From contig CALYOC010000003.1 of assembly GCA_945227095.1 (NCBI GenBank), forward strand, positions 1 through 16,149: 16,149 nucleotides of DNA, written 5' to 3'. Positions 1-7,216 of the stretch are shown piece after piece. This DNA is from an uncultured Clostridia bacterium. Lineage in GTDB: Bacteria > Bacillota > Clostridia > Oscillospirales > Acutalibacteraceae. Each line of letters starts with the position of its first letter. The first letter of the stretch is position 1. The position numbers and the translations under genes are program-made. A model generated the notes under the pieces. That model did not search any database. It saw only the letters and a program-made list of their open reading frames with translations, and had not been told where the DNA came from.

Positions 1-872
1 CTTTCAAGCTGCGAAACCCTGGGGTTTCCGTGCGCCATTTTTGTGAAATCCGAAAACATAAAACAGTCCCAACATCTAAAGCGCTTAACCACGCTGCCGG
101 TGTCGCACTCCCTGATGTCATAACACTGACAGGTCGGGCAGACAAAGGTGCAGGTTCCGCAACCGAGACAGGACTCGGAAAGCTCAGCCCACTTGGGAGA
201 ATTGAAAATCTCCAAAAGTTCCTGCTCCTTAATACTGTCAAAGTCGAGCGAGCCGAGCGGAAGGTTGGAGATGATATTCTTAATACTCTCCTTCTCCTGC
301 TCAACGGGCTTCTCGTCGCCCTCTTCAAGCACGGAGCTAACGCTATTCAAAAGGCTCTCTCCCCTGTCGGTATTGGCGCTGAAATACATCTGCTCACCGA
401 CCTTCCACGCGGAAATGTCTCCGCCGGGATTTGACGCGTCTATTCCGAAAGCGGAGCAGAAGCAGGTCTCCTCGGGTCTGTTGCAGGCGAGAGTGATTAT
501 TGTGCCGTGCTCTCTCCTGTTTTGATAATATGTATCGACAGGCTCACTGAGAAATACCTTGTCAAGAATTGTGAAGCTTCTCGCGTCACAGGCTCTGACT
601 CCGAAAATTACGAAGTCCTCGCTTTCCTTTCTCGTGTCGATAATTTCTATTTTCTTTCCCTGCATTTTAATATCAAAAAGGTTCTCTGTCTGCGGGAAAA
701 AGAAATCCTTTGCGCTTCTGACGGTATTGAGCTGCTCTGTGAGCTTCATTCCCGAAGTGTACTCCTTAAAAGAAGCGCCTGAATTTTCATTGTCGGAAGG
801 TATGTATAATGCCTGTTCCTTGGCAAGTGCATCAAAGAGGTCACCCAGTTTTTCAACACAAATCTTTAACAT
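1..872 (-). CDS. flxB: FlxB-like iron-sulfur protein (AsrA/HydB family), 3' end cut by window edge
   Basis: I translated 290 residues before the gene runs off the left edge, so the C-terminus is missing. The sequence resembles the Fer4_22 family that includes the anaerobic sulfite reductase A subunit and the sulfhydrogenase beta subunit. Visible marks are the GVRACDARSF motif (residues 91-100), a ferredoxin-type cluster at C235, C238, C241 and C245, further cysteines C248 and C250, and a CWDC segment at 267-270 followed by FMFSDFTKMA. In Flx-Hdr clusters this subunit is known to sit between the NAD(P)H-binding flavoprotein FlxA and the other iron-sulfur subunits, so it presumably relays electrons inside a cytoplasmic complex. 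Its ATG overlaps the stop of the upstream gene by one base (TAATG) and has a GGGAGG about ten bases upstream. FlxA should follow just outside the window. Family assignment is fairly sure; the letter B rests on gene order. Confidence 0.83.
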   Translation of the reverse strand, partial: MLKICVEKLGDLFDALAKEQALYIPSDNENSGASFKEYTSGMKLTEQLNTVRSAKDFFFPQTENLFDIKMQGKKIEIIDTRKESEDFVIFGVRACDARSFTILDKVFLSEPVDTYYQNRREHGTIITLACNRPEETCFCSAFGIDASNPGGDISAWKVGEQMYFSANTDRGESLLNSVSSVLEEGDEKPVEQEKESIKNIISNLPLGSLDFDSIKEQELLEIFNSPKWAELSESCLGCGTCTFVCPTCQCYDIRECDTGSVVKRFRCWDCFMFSDFTKMAHGNPRVSQLE

Positions 873-1849
873 TATTCCTTACCTCCCTTTTCATTTACAA
901 TACTCGGCTCAACATCGTCCATCGTGAAGTTCACAAGAGGAGGTCTGGTTTCTAAATCCTCTCCCGCCTGATACTCACCGTAAAATTCGTTCATATCCTT
1001 GATAAACTTACGGTTGAGAAGGTGAAGCGGAATGTGCTGAGGACAAACTCTTGAACATTCACCGCAGTCCGTACAACGACCGGCGACATGGAAAGCACGG
1101 ATAATATGGAACATATTTTCCTCAAAGCTGTTTGCCGCCGCCTTATTGGCAATTCCGGACGCGTCGTTATCAAATACACACTTTTCACAGGTGCAAGCCG
1201 GACAGACATTGCGACAAGCATTACATCTGATACAACGAGAAAGTTCGTTCTGCCAGAATTCAAAACGCTCCTCGGAGGTCATAGCTTCAATCTTTTCAAC
1301 CATATCAAAACGATTGGAATCCAAAACCTCTCCGTTTTCGCCTATCATCTCATCATAAATTACTACCTTACGGCTCTTACAATTTAAGCACCTCTCCGCA
1401 AGGAAATCCTTCTTATCCAATTCGGTGCTTTCCGAATAGATTGTTTCAACGACAAGTTTGTCGCCGTTATCCGCTATATTTTTAATACCTTTTATACCGG
1501 AGTCCTTGATTTTATCGGCATCGGCCTTGCCGTCGCAGGCAATACCGATAATATAGACATTATCTCTGTCAACTCTGTGCTCCTTCATAAGCTGCTGGAA
1601 GCTGTAAGAGTCGCACGGCTTCAAAAAAGCAAGGGTTTTTCCCTCTTTCTTACTAAGAGCGACAAGATATTTCGAGAGATTTGCCGCGCAAAATGCGTCA
1701 TAGACAAAATCTTTTTCAATCTCCTCGGCGCTCTCAAAGACAGCGGGAGTAATATCATACGAAAATTCACCTGTTTTCCAGGCAAGCACGCGCTCAACCG
1801 TTCCGTCTTGAAGGAGTTGCAACGCGCGTTTTTTCATCATTTCTTGCAT
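872..1849 (-). CDS. flxC: FlxC-like protein with two C-terminal 4Fe-4S clusters
   Basis: This 325-residue protein has an N-terminal domain reminiscent of FrhB/FdhB-type subunits (KPCDSYSF near residues 77-84 and IIGIACDG at 100-107, then a CLNC at 154-157). A ferredoxin domain follows. The first cluster ligands are C206, C209, C212 and C216, with extra cysteines at 219, 221 and 224. The second cluster is C259, C262, C265 and C269. It is read as the iron-sulfur subunit between FlxD and FlxB in the Flx-Hdr complex, carrying electrons in the cytoplasm. The chosen ATG at 1849 has GGAGG at 1861-1857, seven bases upstream. Two further in-frame ATGs follow at 1840 and 1837, the first in an ATGA overlap with the flxD stop, but they lack an equally well-placed ribosome site. 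The function is inferred from family and context; the FlxC label rests on gene order. Confidence 0.83.
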   Translation of the reverse strand: MQEMMKKRALQLLQDGTVERVLAWKTGEFSYDITPAVFESAEEIEKDFVYDAFCAANLSKYLVALSKKEGKTLAFLKPCDSYSFQQLMKEHRVDRDNVYIIGIACDGKADADKIKDSGIKGIKNIADNGDKLVVETIYSESTELDKKDFLAERCLNCKSRKVVIYDEMIGENGEVLDSNRFDMVEKIEAMTSEERFEFWQNELSRCIRCNACRNVCPACTCEKCVFDNDASGIANKAAANSFEENMFHIIRAFHVAGRCTDCGECSRVCPQHIPLHLLNRKFIKDMNEFYGEYQAGEDLETRPPLVNFTMDDVEPSIVNEKGGKE

Positions 1850-2277
1850 CTCAAATCCTCCAATCTCTTATTCTCGCCGAGAGAAATAATCGTCTCAACA
1901 AATTCATTCATTGTCTGAGCGAATTTTGCTCCTTCCGCTGCCGATACCCACTCAACTCTTGTCCTTCCTCTCTCAATGCCCAAGAAGTCAAGCATCGAGA
2001 ACAACAAGGTCATCCTGCGGCGGGCGTAATAGTTGCCCGTTGTATAGTGGCAATCTCCGGGGTGACATCCGCAGAGGATAACGCCGTCGGCTCCCCTTTG
2101 GAATGCGCGAAGAATAAACATCGGGTTTACTCGGCAGGAACAGGGAACTCTGATAATCTTGACATCGGCAGGATAGTTGAGTCTGTTCGTTCCGGCAAGG
2201 TCGGCGCCGGCATATGAACACCAGTTGCAGCAGAAGGCAACGATAGTCGGTTTAAATTCTTTCTTCTCTATTTGCAT
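1837..2277 (-). CDS. flxD: MvhD/FlpD-type electron-transfer subunit of Hdr complex
   Basis: This 146-residue protein is a stand-alone FlpD-domain protein of the MvhD family, the small [2Fe-2S] subunit that passes electrons to HdrA. The conserved cysteine pattern is complete: C16, C17 and C20 (CCNWCSYAGAD), C46 and C48 (PCSCRV), and C69, C71 and C76 (CGCHPGDCHY). In methanogens MvhD links hydrogenase to HdrA; in bacterial Flx-Hdr clusters the same subunit is thought to link the FlxABC NADH-oxidising module to HdrA. The ATG lies inside the end of hdrA (10-base overlap, ATATGCAAATAG) with GGAGGT ten bases upstream, which suggests translational coupling. Its 3' end overlaps flxC by 13 bases. In many genomes this domain is fused to HdrA; here it is separate. 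Confidence 0.9.
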   Translation of the reverse strand: MQIEKKEFKPTIVAFCCNWCSYAGADLAGTNRLNYPADVKIIRVPCSCRVNPMFILRAFQRGADGVILCGCHPGDCHYTTGNYYARRRMTLLFSMLDFLGIERGRTRVEWVSAAEGAKFAQTMNEFVETIISLGENKRLEDLRCKK

Positions 2278-4259
2278 ATCGCATCTACCTCCGCCATAAT
2301 TTGTCTGTTAGAAAATCCGTTCAAGTCCATTGCTCCTGACGGACAGGCTACCGTACAAGCTCCGCAACCCTGACATACTGCGGGATTGACCGAAGCTACG
2401 CGGCGAACAGCAACTGTTCTGTTGGGCATTCTGAACTCTTTGTCCTGATAGGTGATTGCTCCGTAAGGACAAACCTTCTCACAAGAGGAACAGCCGTTAC
2501 AAAGCTGCTCGTCGGAATGTGCAACGCACGGATTACAGGTGAGCTTATCCTTGGCAAGCAAGCCGATTACCTTCGCCGCAGCCGCAGACGCCTGAGATAC
2601 CGTTTCCGGAATATCCTTCGGACCCTGGCACATACCGGAGAGGAATACACCGGCTGTCGGGCTCTCTACCGGACGAAGCTTCGGGTGAGCCTCGGTGAAG
2701 AAATCGTTTGTATCCATTGAAGCTGTGAGCATTGTTGCAAGAGGTCTTGCCGTCTTGTCAGGCTCGATTGCAGCCGCCAAAACTACCATATCCGCATCGA
2801 TGTGAAGCTGTTCATTGGAGAGAAGGTCGGACGCTTGAACCTTGAGCTTTCCGTCCTGCGGTACAACCTTTCCTACCATACCTTTTATATAATGTACTCC
2901 GTAGTCCTCTACCGCGCGACGGTAAAACTCGTCGAAATTCTTACCGGGTGTACGCACATCAATATAAAATACATATACATCTGTATCGGGATATTTCTCA
3001 CGAGTGAGCATAGCGTGCTTTGCAGTGTACATACAGCACACCTTGGAACAATAGGGCTTGCCCTTATCGCCGCCGTCACATCTCGAACCTACGCACTGAA
3101 CGAACACGATTGTCTTCGGGTGGGTCAGGTCGGACGGACGAAGAAGCGTTCCGCTTGTCGGTCCCGCAGCATTCATAAGCCGCTCATACTCAAGAGAGGT
3201 TACGACATCGGGACTTTGCGAATACGCAAATTCATCATACTTTTCAAGTGAAATCGGATTAAATCCTGTCGCGACGACGATTGCTCCGTACTGTGCCTCG
3301 ACAAATTCATCCTTTTGAGTGTAGTCGATAGCCTTTGCCGTGCAGACCTTTGAGCAAACTCCGCACTTGCCGGTTTTGAGCATTGTGCAATAGTTCGGGT
3401 CGATAGTGGCAACCTTCGGAACTGCTTGTGCAAAGGGAATATAAATCGCCCTTCGGTTATCCATACCGAGATTGAACTCGTTGGGAACCTTCTTCTGAGG
3501 ACATTTCTCGGTGCATACGCCGCAACCGGTGCATATGTCTTCATTTACATAACGGGCTTTCCTGCGAATCTTGACAGAGAAGTTTCCGACGAAGCCCTTG
3601 ACCTCGTCAACCTCACTGTAAGAGTAAATTTTGATTTTCTCCTGCTGAGCCGCCTCAACCATTTTAGGTGTGAGAATACAAGCCGCACAGTCGAGAGTCG
3701 GGAAGGTCTTATCAATCTGAGCCATCTTTCCGCCGATTGTCGGAGATTTCTCGACGATATCTACCTCAAAGCCCGCCTCCGCTATATCAAGAGCTGTCTG
3801 TATTCCGGCGATTCCGCCGCCGATTACAAGCGCCCTTTTAACTACCGGGCTTTCTCCGGCGGTGAGAGGAGCGTTTAAGTGAACCTTGGCAATCGCCGCT
3901 CTGCCGAGAATTACGGCTTTTTCGGTTGCGGTTGCCATATCCTTATGTATCCACGAACATTGTTCACGAATGTTCGCAACTTCAACCATATACGGGTTGA
4001 GTCCCACGGACTGAGCCGCTTTACGGAAGGTGTTTTCGTGCATACGCGGCGAGCAAGAGCATATTACTACGCCGGTAAGTCCATATTCCTTGATGGAATC
4101 TTTAATCAAATTTTGTCCTGCTTCGGAACACATATATTGGTAGTCAGTAGAGAAAACAACGCCGGGTTCTTTCTTCAAAGTCTCGGCAACTGCGTGAACA
4201 TCTACCGTACCGGCAATATTACTGCCGCACCAACATACAAATACGCCGATTTTCTGCAT
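2268..4259 (-). CDS. hdrA: Heterodisulfide reductase-type subunit HdrA (flavin/Fe-S)
   Basis: HdrA, 663 residues, is the FAD-containing core of heterodisulfide-reductase-type complexes and the site of flavin-based electron bifurcation in the characterised methanogen enzyme. Visible domains in order: an N-terminal HdrA domain with C9, C11, C44, C68, C70 and C101; a thioredoxin-reductase-like FAD fold starting at GGGIAGIQTA (147-156); the TFPTLDCAACILTPKMVE signature (185-202); an inserted ferredoxin region with C243, C246, C249 and C253; the VQCVGSR region with cysteines 389-409; and two C-terminal [4Fe-4S] sites at C587/590/593/597 and C629/632/635/639. No in-frame stop suggesting selenocysteine is present, and no FlpD domain is fused at the C-terminus because flxD is separate. 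The start is supported by AAGGAGG about nine bases upstream; hdrC ends 14 bases before it. The physiological disulfide partner cannot be read from the sequence. Confidence 0.94.
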   Translation of the reverse strand: MQKIGVFVCWCGSNIAGTVDVHAVAETLKKEPGVVFSTDYQYMCSEAGQNLIKDSIKEYGLTGVVICSCSPRMHENTFRKAAQSVGLNPYMVEVANIREQCSWIHKDMATATEKAVILGRAAIAKVHLNAPLTAGESPVVKRALVIGGGIAGIQTALDIAEAGFEVDIVEKSPTIGGKMAQIDKTFPTLDCAACILTPKMVEAAQQEKIKIYSYSEVDEVKGFVGNFSVKIRRKARYVNEDICTGCGVCTEKCPQKKVPNEFNLGMDNRRAIYIPFAQAVPKVATIDPNYCTMLKTGKCGVCSKVCTAKAIDYTQKDEFVEAQYGAIVVATGFNPISLEKYDEFAYSQSPDVVTSLEYERLMNAAGPTSGTLLRPSDLTHPKTIVFVQCVGSRCDGGDKGKPYCSKVCCMYTAKHAMLTREKYPDTDVYVFYIDVRTPGKNFDEFYRRAVEDYGVHYIKGMVGKVVPQDGKLKVQASDLLSNEQLHIDADMVVLAAAIEPDKTARPLATMLTASMDTNDFFTEAHPKLRPVESPTAGVFLSGMCQGPKDIPETVSQASAAAAKVIGLLAKDKLTCNPCVAHSDEQLCNGCSSCEKVCPYGAITYQDKEFRMPNRTVAVRRVASVNPAVCQGCGACTVACPSGAMDLNGFSNRQIMAEVDAICK

Positions 4260-4273
4260 CAGTTATTTCCTCC

Positions 4274-4663
4274 TTACTTACTGTACTTCCTGAATGCGCT
4301 GACTATCGCCTGCTGCGGTAAATCCTCATCCCACAGCTCCGGAAGGTCCTGCGGTTTCAGGTGATTTGCTCCCTGCTCGCGGATAACCGCCAATCTGACA
4401 GCCTCTACAAGCTTTGCAGGCTCAACATTCCTCGGACATCTCTCAACACAGGCAAAGCAGGTCAAGCAGGTGTAAAGGGATTCGGACTTCATAAGAGGCT
4501 CAATATCTCCCTTTTCCACCATATAGACGAACTGATGAGGATGATACTCCATTTCATCAAAAGAAGGGCAGGTAGCCGTACATTTGCCGCATCTCATACA
4601 TTTACGGGCATTTACTCCGCTCATACGGAGAATCTGCTCTGTGAGCTGTTGTTTATTTTCCAT
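4274..4663 (-). CDS. hdrC: Heterodisulfide reductase-type subunit HdrC
   Basis: This short iron-sulfur protein (129 residues) has the two classic ferredoxin clusters of HdrC: C22, C25, C28, C32 (KCMRCGKCTATCP) and C66, C69, C72, C76 (CLTCFACVERCPRNV). HdrC carries electrons from HdrA to the HdrB active site. The C-terminal tail rich in acidic and proline residues (LWDEDLPQQA near 110-119) looks like tails of HdrC proteins from bacterial Hdr-Flx clusters, as far as I recall. The gene lies 10 bases after hdrB and 14 bases before hdrA on the same strand. The ATG is preceded closely by a GGGGGAGG ribosome site. There is no membrane segment, so this is the soluble HdrC type rather than the membrane HdrDE type. 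Confidence 0.92.
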   Translation of the reverse strand: MENKQQLTEQILRMSGVNARKCMRCGKCTATCPSFDEMEYHPHQFVYMVEKGDIEPLMKSESLYTCLTCFACVERCPRNVEPAKLVEAVRLAVIREQGANHLKPQDLPELWDEDLPQQAIVSAFRKYSK

Positions 4664-4673
4664 AATCCTCCCC

Positions 4674-5456
4674 CTATTTCAATCCCAATGCCTGCGCGAG
4701 AAGCTCTGTAAAATAATGTACGGGAATATCATAATCGCTGCCGTTTTTGTTGAGATTGTAAAGGCAAAGAGGACAGGCGGTGATGACCATCTGTGCCCCT
4801 GCCGATACGGCACTCTCCAAGACATTATTGCTTTTCTTCGCCGCAAGAGATTTATTCTCCAAAGTCACATAACCGCCGCAGCACTCGTTTCTCATTGAGT
4901 AGCTGACGGGCTCGGCGCCGATTGCACGGATAAAATCTTCCATTATCGACGGATTCTCCGGGTCATCAAACTGCATAACGCTGCCGGGTCTCAAAAGCAG
5001 GCAACCGTAGTACGGTGCGATTTTAACCCCGGTGAGCGGATTTGTAACTTTTTCTTTAATCTTGTCAAAACCTACTGCATCTCGAAGCATTTCAAGGTAA
5101 TGCAGTACATTTGTCTCGCCCGCGTAGGGCTTATCAAGCTTTAAGTAATTGTTGACTTTGAGGACGATATTTTCATCAGTCCTCATATCATTATTGACCT
5201 GCTTGATAACATTGTGACACGCCGAGCAGAGAGTTACAAGGTCGTTGCCCATCTCGCCGGCGCTGTTGAGCGCTCTGACAGAGGATAACTTTGTCGCAAT
5301 CTCATCCTTGGCAACGGGATATACGCCGCCGCAGCATTGCCATTCCGGCAATTCCTCAAGGGTTACTCCCAACGCTTCGGCTGAGATTCGGGCATATCTG
5401 TCCAAATCCTTCGCCTTTGTTTTCAGCGTACAACCCGGATAGTAACTAAAAACCAT
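4674..5456 (-). CDS. hdrB: Heterodisulfide reductase-type subunit HdrB (two CCG domains)
   Basis: This 260-residue protein has two CCG domains, the hallmark of HdrB, which in methanogens holds two noncubane [4Fe-4S] clusters and reduces the CoM-CoB heterodisulfide. Both cysteine sets are complete: C9, C41, C42, C77 and C80 in the first repeat (CCGG at 41-44, CSACH at 77-81), and C152, C192, C193, C228 and C231 in the second (CCGG at 192-195, CPLC at 228-231). Bacteria without coenzyme M and B must use another disulfide; DsrC plays that part in sulfate reducers, but no DsrC gene is visible here. The ATG has AAGGGAG about ten bases upstream. It is the first hdr gene of the operon, 44 bases after fumC. 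Confidence 0.94.
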   Translation of the reverse strand: MVFSYYPGCTLKTKAKDLDRYARISAEALGVTLEELPEWQCCGGVYPVAKDEIATKLSSVRALNSAGEMGNDLVTLCSACHNVIKQVNNDMRTDENIVLKVNNYLKLDKPYAGETNVLHYLEMLRDAVGFDKIKEKVTNPLTGVKIAPYYGCLLLRPGSVMQFDDPENPSIMEDFIRAIGAEPVSYSMRNECCGGYVTLENKSLAAKKSNNVLESAVSAGAQMVITACPLCLYNLNKNGSDYDIPVHYFTELLAQALGLK

Positions 5457-5475
5457 CTTCTATTACTCCCTTCAA

Positions 5476-5491
5476 ATAAGCATCTGCTTAT
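5476..5491 (-). other. Small hairpin between fumC and hdrB
   Basis: A perfect 7-bp inverted repeat, ATAAGCA and TGCTTAT, is separated by two bases. It lies between the fumC stop and the hdrB ribosome site. No run of T follows it on the minus strand, so it is not a typical intrinsic terminator. It could act as a weak pause or an RNA processing/stability element, or be chance. Confidence 0.3.
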
Positions 5492-5500
5492 CTTCTAAAA

Positions 5501-6877
5501 TCAAACCATTTGTTCCGGATGGAATACTTCATCAAATTTTTCCGCGCTCAAAAAGCCCAATTCAACGCAAGCCTCTTTCAAGGAGATGTTGTCCTTGAAC
5601 GCCTTCTTGGCGGTCTTTGCCGCGTTCTCATAGCCGATGTAAGGATTAAGTGCGGTTACAAGCATCAGTGAGTTGTGCAGGTTGTTGTGCATCTTCTCCT
5701 TGTTGGCGGTGATTCCGACTGCACAGTTGTTATTGAAAGATACCATTACCTCGCTGAGCAGACGAACAGATTGAGTGAAGTTATATATAATTACAGGCAT
5801 AAATACATTCAGTTCAAAGTTGCCCTGGCTCGCCGCAAAGCCGATAGTTGCGTCATTACCCATAACCTGTACGGCAACCATTGTTACAGCCTCACACTGT
5901 GTGGGATTGACTTTACCCGGCATAATTGATGAACCCGGCTCGTTCTCGGGTATCTTGATCTCTCCGAGACCTACCCTCGGTCCGCTGGCAAGCCAACGAA
6001 CATCATTTGCAATTTTCATAAGGTCAGCCGCCAATGCTTTAAGCGCGCCGTGAGCAAACACGATTTCGTCCTTTGATGTGAGCGCGTGGAATTTATTGGG
6101 TGCTGTGATAAACTTCTTTCCGGTGATTTCGGATACAGCCTCGGCAACGGCTTCATCAAAGCCCTTAGGTGCGTTAAGACCTGTCCCGACTGCCGTTCCG
6201 CCCAGGGCGAGCTCTTTGAGCTCGGGAAGAGCGATTTCAAGAAGCTTTCTGTCCTTCTCCAAGCTTGTTCTCCATCCGCTAATCTCCTGTGAGAAGGTGA
6301 TGGGTGTAGCGTCTTGAAGGTGTGTGCGTCCGCTTTTTACAATGCCTTCATTTTCTTTTTCAAGTCTTTTAAATGTGGAAATGAGCATATCAAGAGCCGG
6401 AAATACCTTGTCCTCAATTCCCAATACAGCCGCAATACTCATTGCTGTAGGGAATGTATCGTTTGAACTCTGGCTCATATTGATGTCATCGTTAGGATGA
6501 AGCAATTTCTTTCCCGCAATTTCGTTTGCTCTGTTGGCGATTACCTCGTTGGCATTCATATTAGACTGTGTGCCTGAGCCTGTCTGCCAAACTACAAGGG
6601 GAAAGTGCTCGTTGAGTGAGCCGGACATAACCTCGTCGCAAGCAGTTGAAATAGCCGCAAGCTTCTCATCAGTCATCTTCTCCGGTCTGAGTGCATGGTT
6701 GGCAATAGCAGCCGCCTTTTTAAGCACACCGAATGCGTGTGTAATCTCTCTGGGCATTGTTTCGATTCCAACGCCGATTTTAAAATTTTCGTGGCTGCGC
6801 TCTGTCTGAGCCGCCCAATACTTGTCGGCGGGAACCTTTACCTCACCCATTGAATCATGTTCAATACGATATTCCAT
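5501..6877 (-). CDS. fumC: Fumarate hydratase, class II
   Basis: Class II fumarase (EC 4.2.1.2) interconverts fumarate and malate in the cytoplasm without an iron-sulfur cluster. The 458-residue length is normal for the family. The signature loop GSSIMPGKVNP is at residues 316-326 and includes the catalytic serine region; SGRTHLQDATP (182-192) carries the conserved histidine H186; GSGTQSNMN (100-108) and SSNDTFPTA (137-145) are further conserved active-site segments. PGKVNP followed by TQCEA favours fumarase over aspartase or adenylosuccinate lyase. The ATG at 6877 has GGAGGT five bases upstream. The gene opens the operon that continues into hdrB 44 bases later. An oxygen-stable fumarase in an anaerobe with Hdr genes directly downstream suggests a role in C4-dicarboxylate or fumarate metabolism tied to redox balance; the link itself is inference. 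Confidence 0.97.
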   Translation of the reverse strand: MEYRIEHDSMGEVKVPADKYWAAQTERSHENFKIGVGIETMPREITHAFGVLKKAAAIANHALRPEKMTDEKLAAISTACDEVMSGSLNEHFPLVVWQTGSGTQSNMNANEVIANRANEIAGKKLLHPNDDINMSQSSNDTFPTAMSIAAVLGIEDKVFPALDMLISTFKRLEKENEGIVKSGRTHLQDATPITFSQEISGWRTSLEKDRKLLEIALPELKELALGGTAVGTGLNAPKGFDEAVAEAVSEITGKKFITAPNKFHALTSKDEIVFAHGALKALAADLMKIANDVRWLASGPRVGLGEIKIPENEPGSSIMPGKVNPTQCEAVTMVAVQVMGNDATIGFAASQGNFELNVFMPVIIYNFTQSVRLLSEVMVSFNNNCAVGITANKEKMHNNLHNSLMLVTALNPYIGYENAAKTAKKAFKDNISLKEACVELGFLSAEKFDEVFHPEQMV

Positions 6878-6971
6878 TTTTTACCTCCGTAAACTAAATG
6901 TATTTGAATTAAAATTTTCAACAAAAAAATAACAGTTAAAACTGAATTTTCATCGCAAAAATTCATTATAT

Positions 6972-7000
6972 ATAATATATTTTTTTAGAATAGAAATCAA
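6972..7000 (-). promoter_or_regulatory. Candidate fumC operon promoter
   Basis: On the minus strand TTGATT (7000-6995) is followed after 17 bases by TATTAT (6977-6972). A perfect TATAAT lies slightly downstream at 6970-6965, but with a 24-base spacer to this -35. The stretch is so AT-rich that several alternatives are possible, for example TTGTGA (7054-7049) with TATTTT, so the assignment is weak. Confidence 0.3.
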
Positions 7001-7078
7001 GGCAAATAACCATTTATTTTCCAAAAATAAAAAATTTCATATAAACTCACAAAAAGTGTCTTAAAATGTCACTTTTAA

Positions 7079-7096
7079 TTGTTAAATTTTTGACAT
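7079..7096. promoter_or_regulatory. Rex-like operator candidate
   Basis: The sequence TTGTTAA-ATTT-TTGACAT matches the clostridial Rex consensus TTGTTAA-N4-TTAACAA at 12 of 14 defined positions. The left half is perfect and the right half has mismatches at its third and last bases. Rex senses the NADH/NAD+ ratio and controls fermentation and NADH-linked redox genes. The site is about 200 bases upstream of fumC, farther than a simple promoter-blocking site would be, and the AT-rich background raises the chance of a random match. Confidence 0.3.
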
Positions 7097-7099
7097 ACG

Positions 7100-7111
7100 G
7101 CGGCGCGCCGC
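7100..7111. repeat. Perfect 12-bp GC-rich palindrome
   Basis: GCGGCGCGCCGC is its own reverse complement. It stands alone in otherwise very AT-rich intergenic DNA, three bases past the Rex-like site. It has no loop and no T-tract, so it is not an intrinsic terminator. It could be a protein-binding site; no known operator is recognised. Confidence 0.5.
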
Positions 7112-7149
7112 AGATAAAAATTTGCTTTAAACAGGAATTTTTAACCTTT

Positions 7150-7196
7150 GAAAATGAAAAACAGGCAAACACGCCTTGCGCATATTTGCCTGTTTT
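7150..7196 (-). terminator. Intrinsic terminator after dapL
   Basis: AAAACAGGCAAA (7158-7169) and TTTGCCTGTTTT (7185-7196) form a perfect 12-bp stem around a 15-base loop. In the minus-strand transcript the stem is followed by TTTTTCATTTTC. It begins about 20 bases after the dapL stop, so it ends the dapF-dapL transcript and insulates the fumC control region. Confidence 0.85.
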
Positions 7197-7216
7197 AAAA
7201 AACGAATTAAGTAAAA

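Larger units (their letters stand above)
6878..7156. other. AT-rich intergenic control region upstream of fumC
   Basis: No coding sequence is visible here. The region is strongly AT-rich except for a GC island at 7098-7111. It holds the fumC ribosome site (GGAGGT, 6888-6883), candidate promoter elements, an imperfect Rex-like inverted repeat, a CAGTT-AA-AACTG palindrome at 6933-6944, and an AAAAGTG/CACTTTT inverted repeat at 7052-7058 and 7070-7076. The leader is unusually long compared with the 40-70 base leaders elsewhere in the window, which suggests regulation of the fumC-hdr-flx operon. Confidence 0.6.

Noticed and set aside
2268..4259. Possible selenocysteine or HdrA-FlpD fusion in hdrA
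   Set aside because: All key positions are ordinary cysteine codons, the frame is uninterrupted and the FlpD domain is a separate downstream gene.
3426..4364. Two open frames of 150-161 residues on the plus strand opposite hdrA and hdrC
   Set aside because: Composition is random-looking and the opposite strand encodes HdrA with complete motifs.
7090..7095. A perfect TTGACA on the plus strand
   Set aside because: No acceptable -10 follows at 16-19 bases and no plus-strand gene lies downstream; the bases are better explained as part of the Rex-like repeat.
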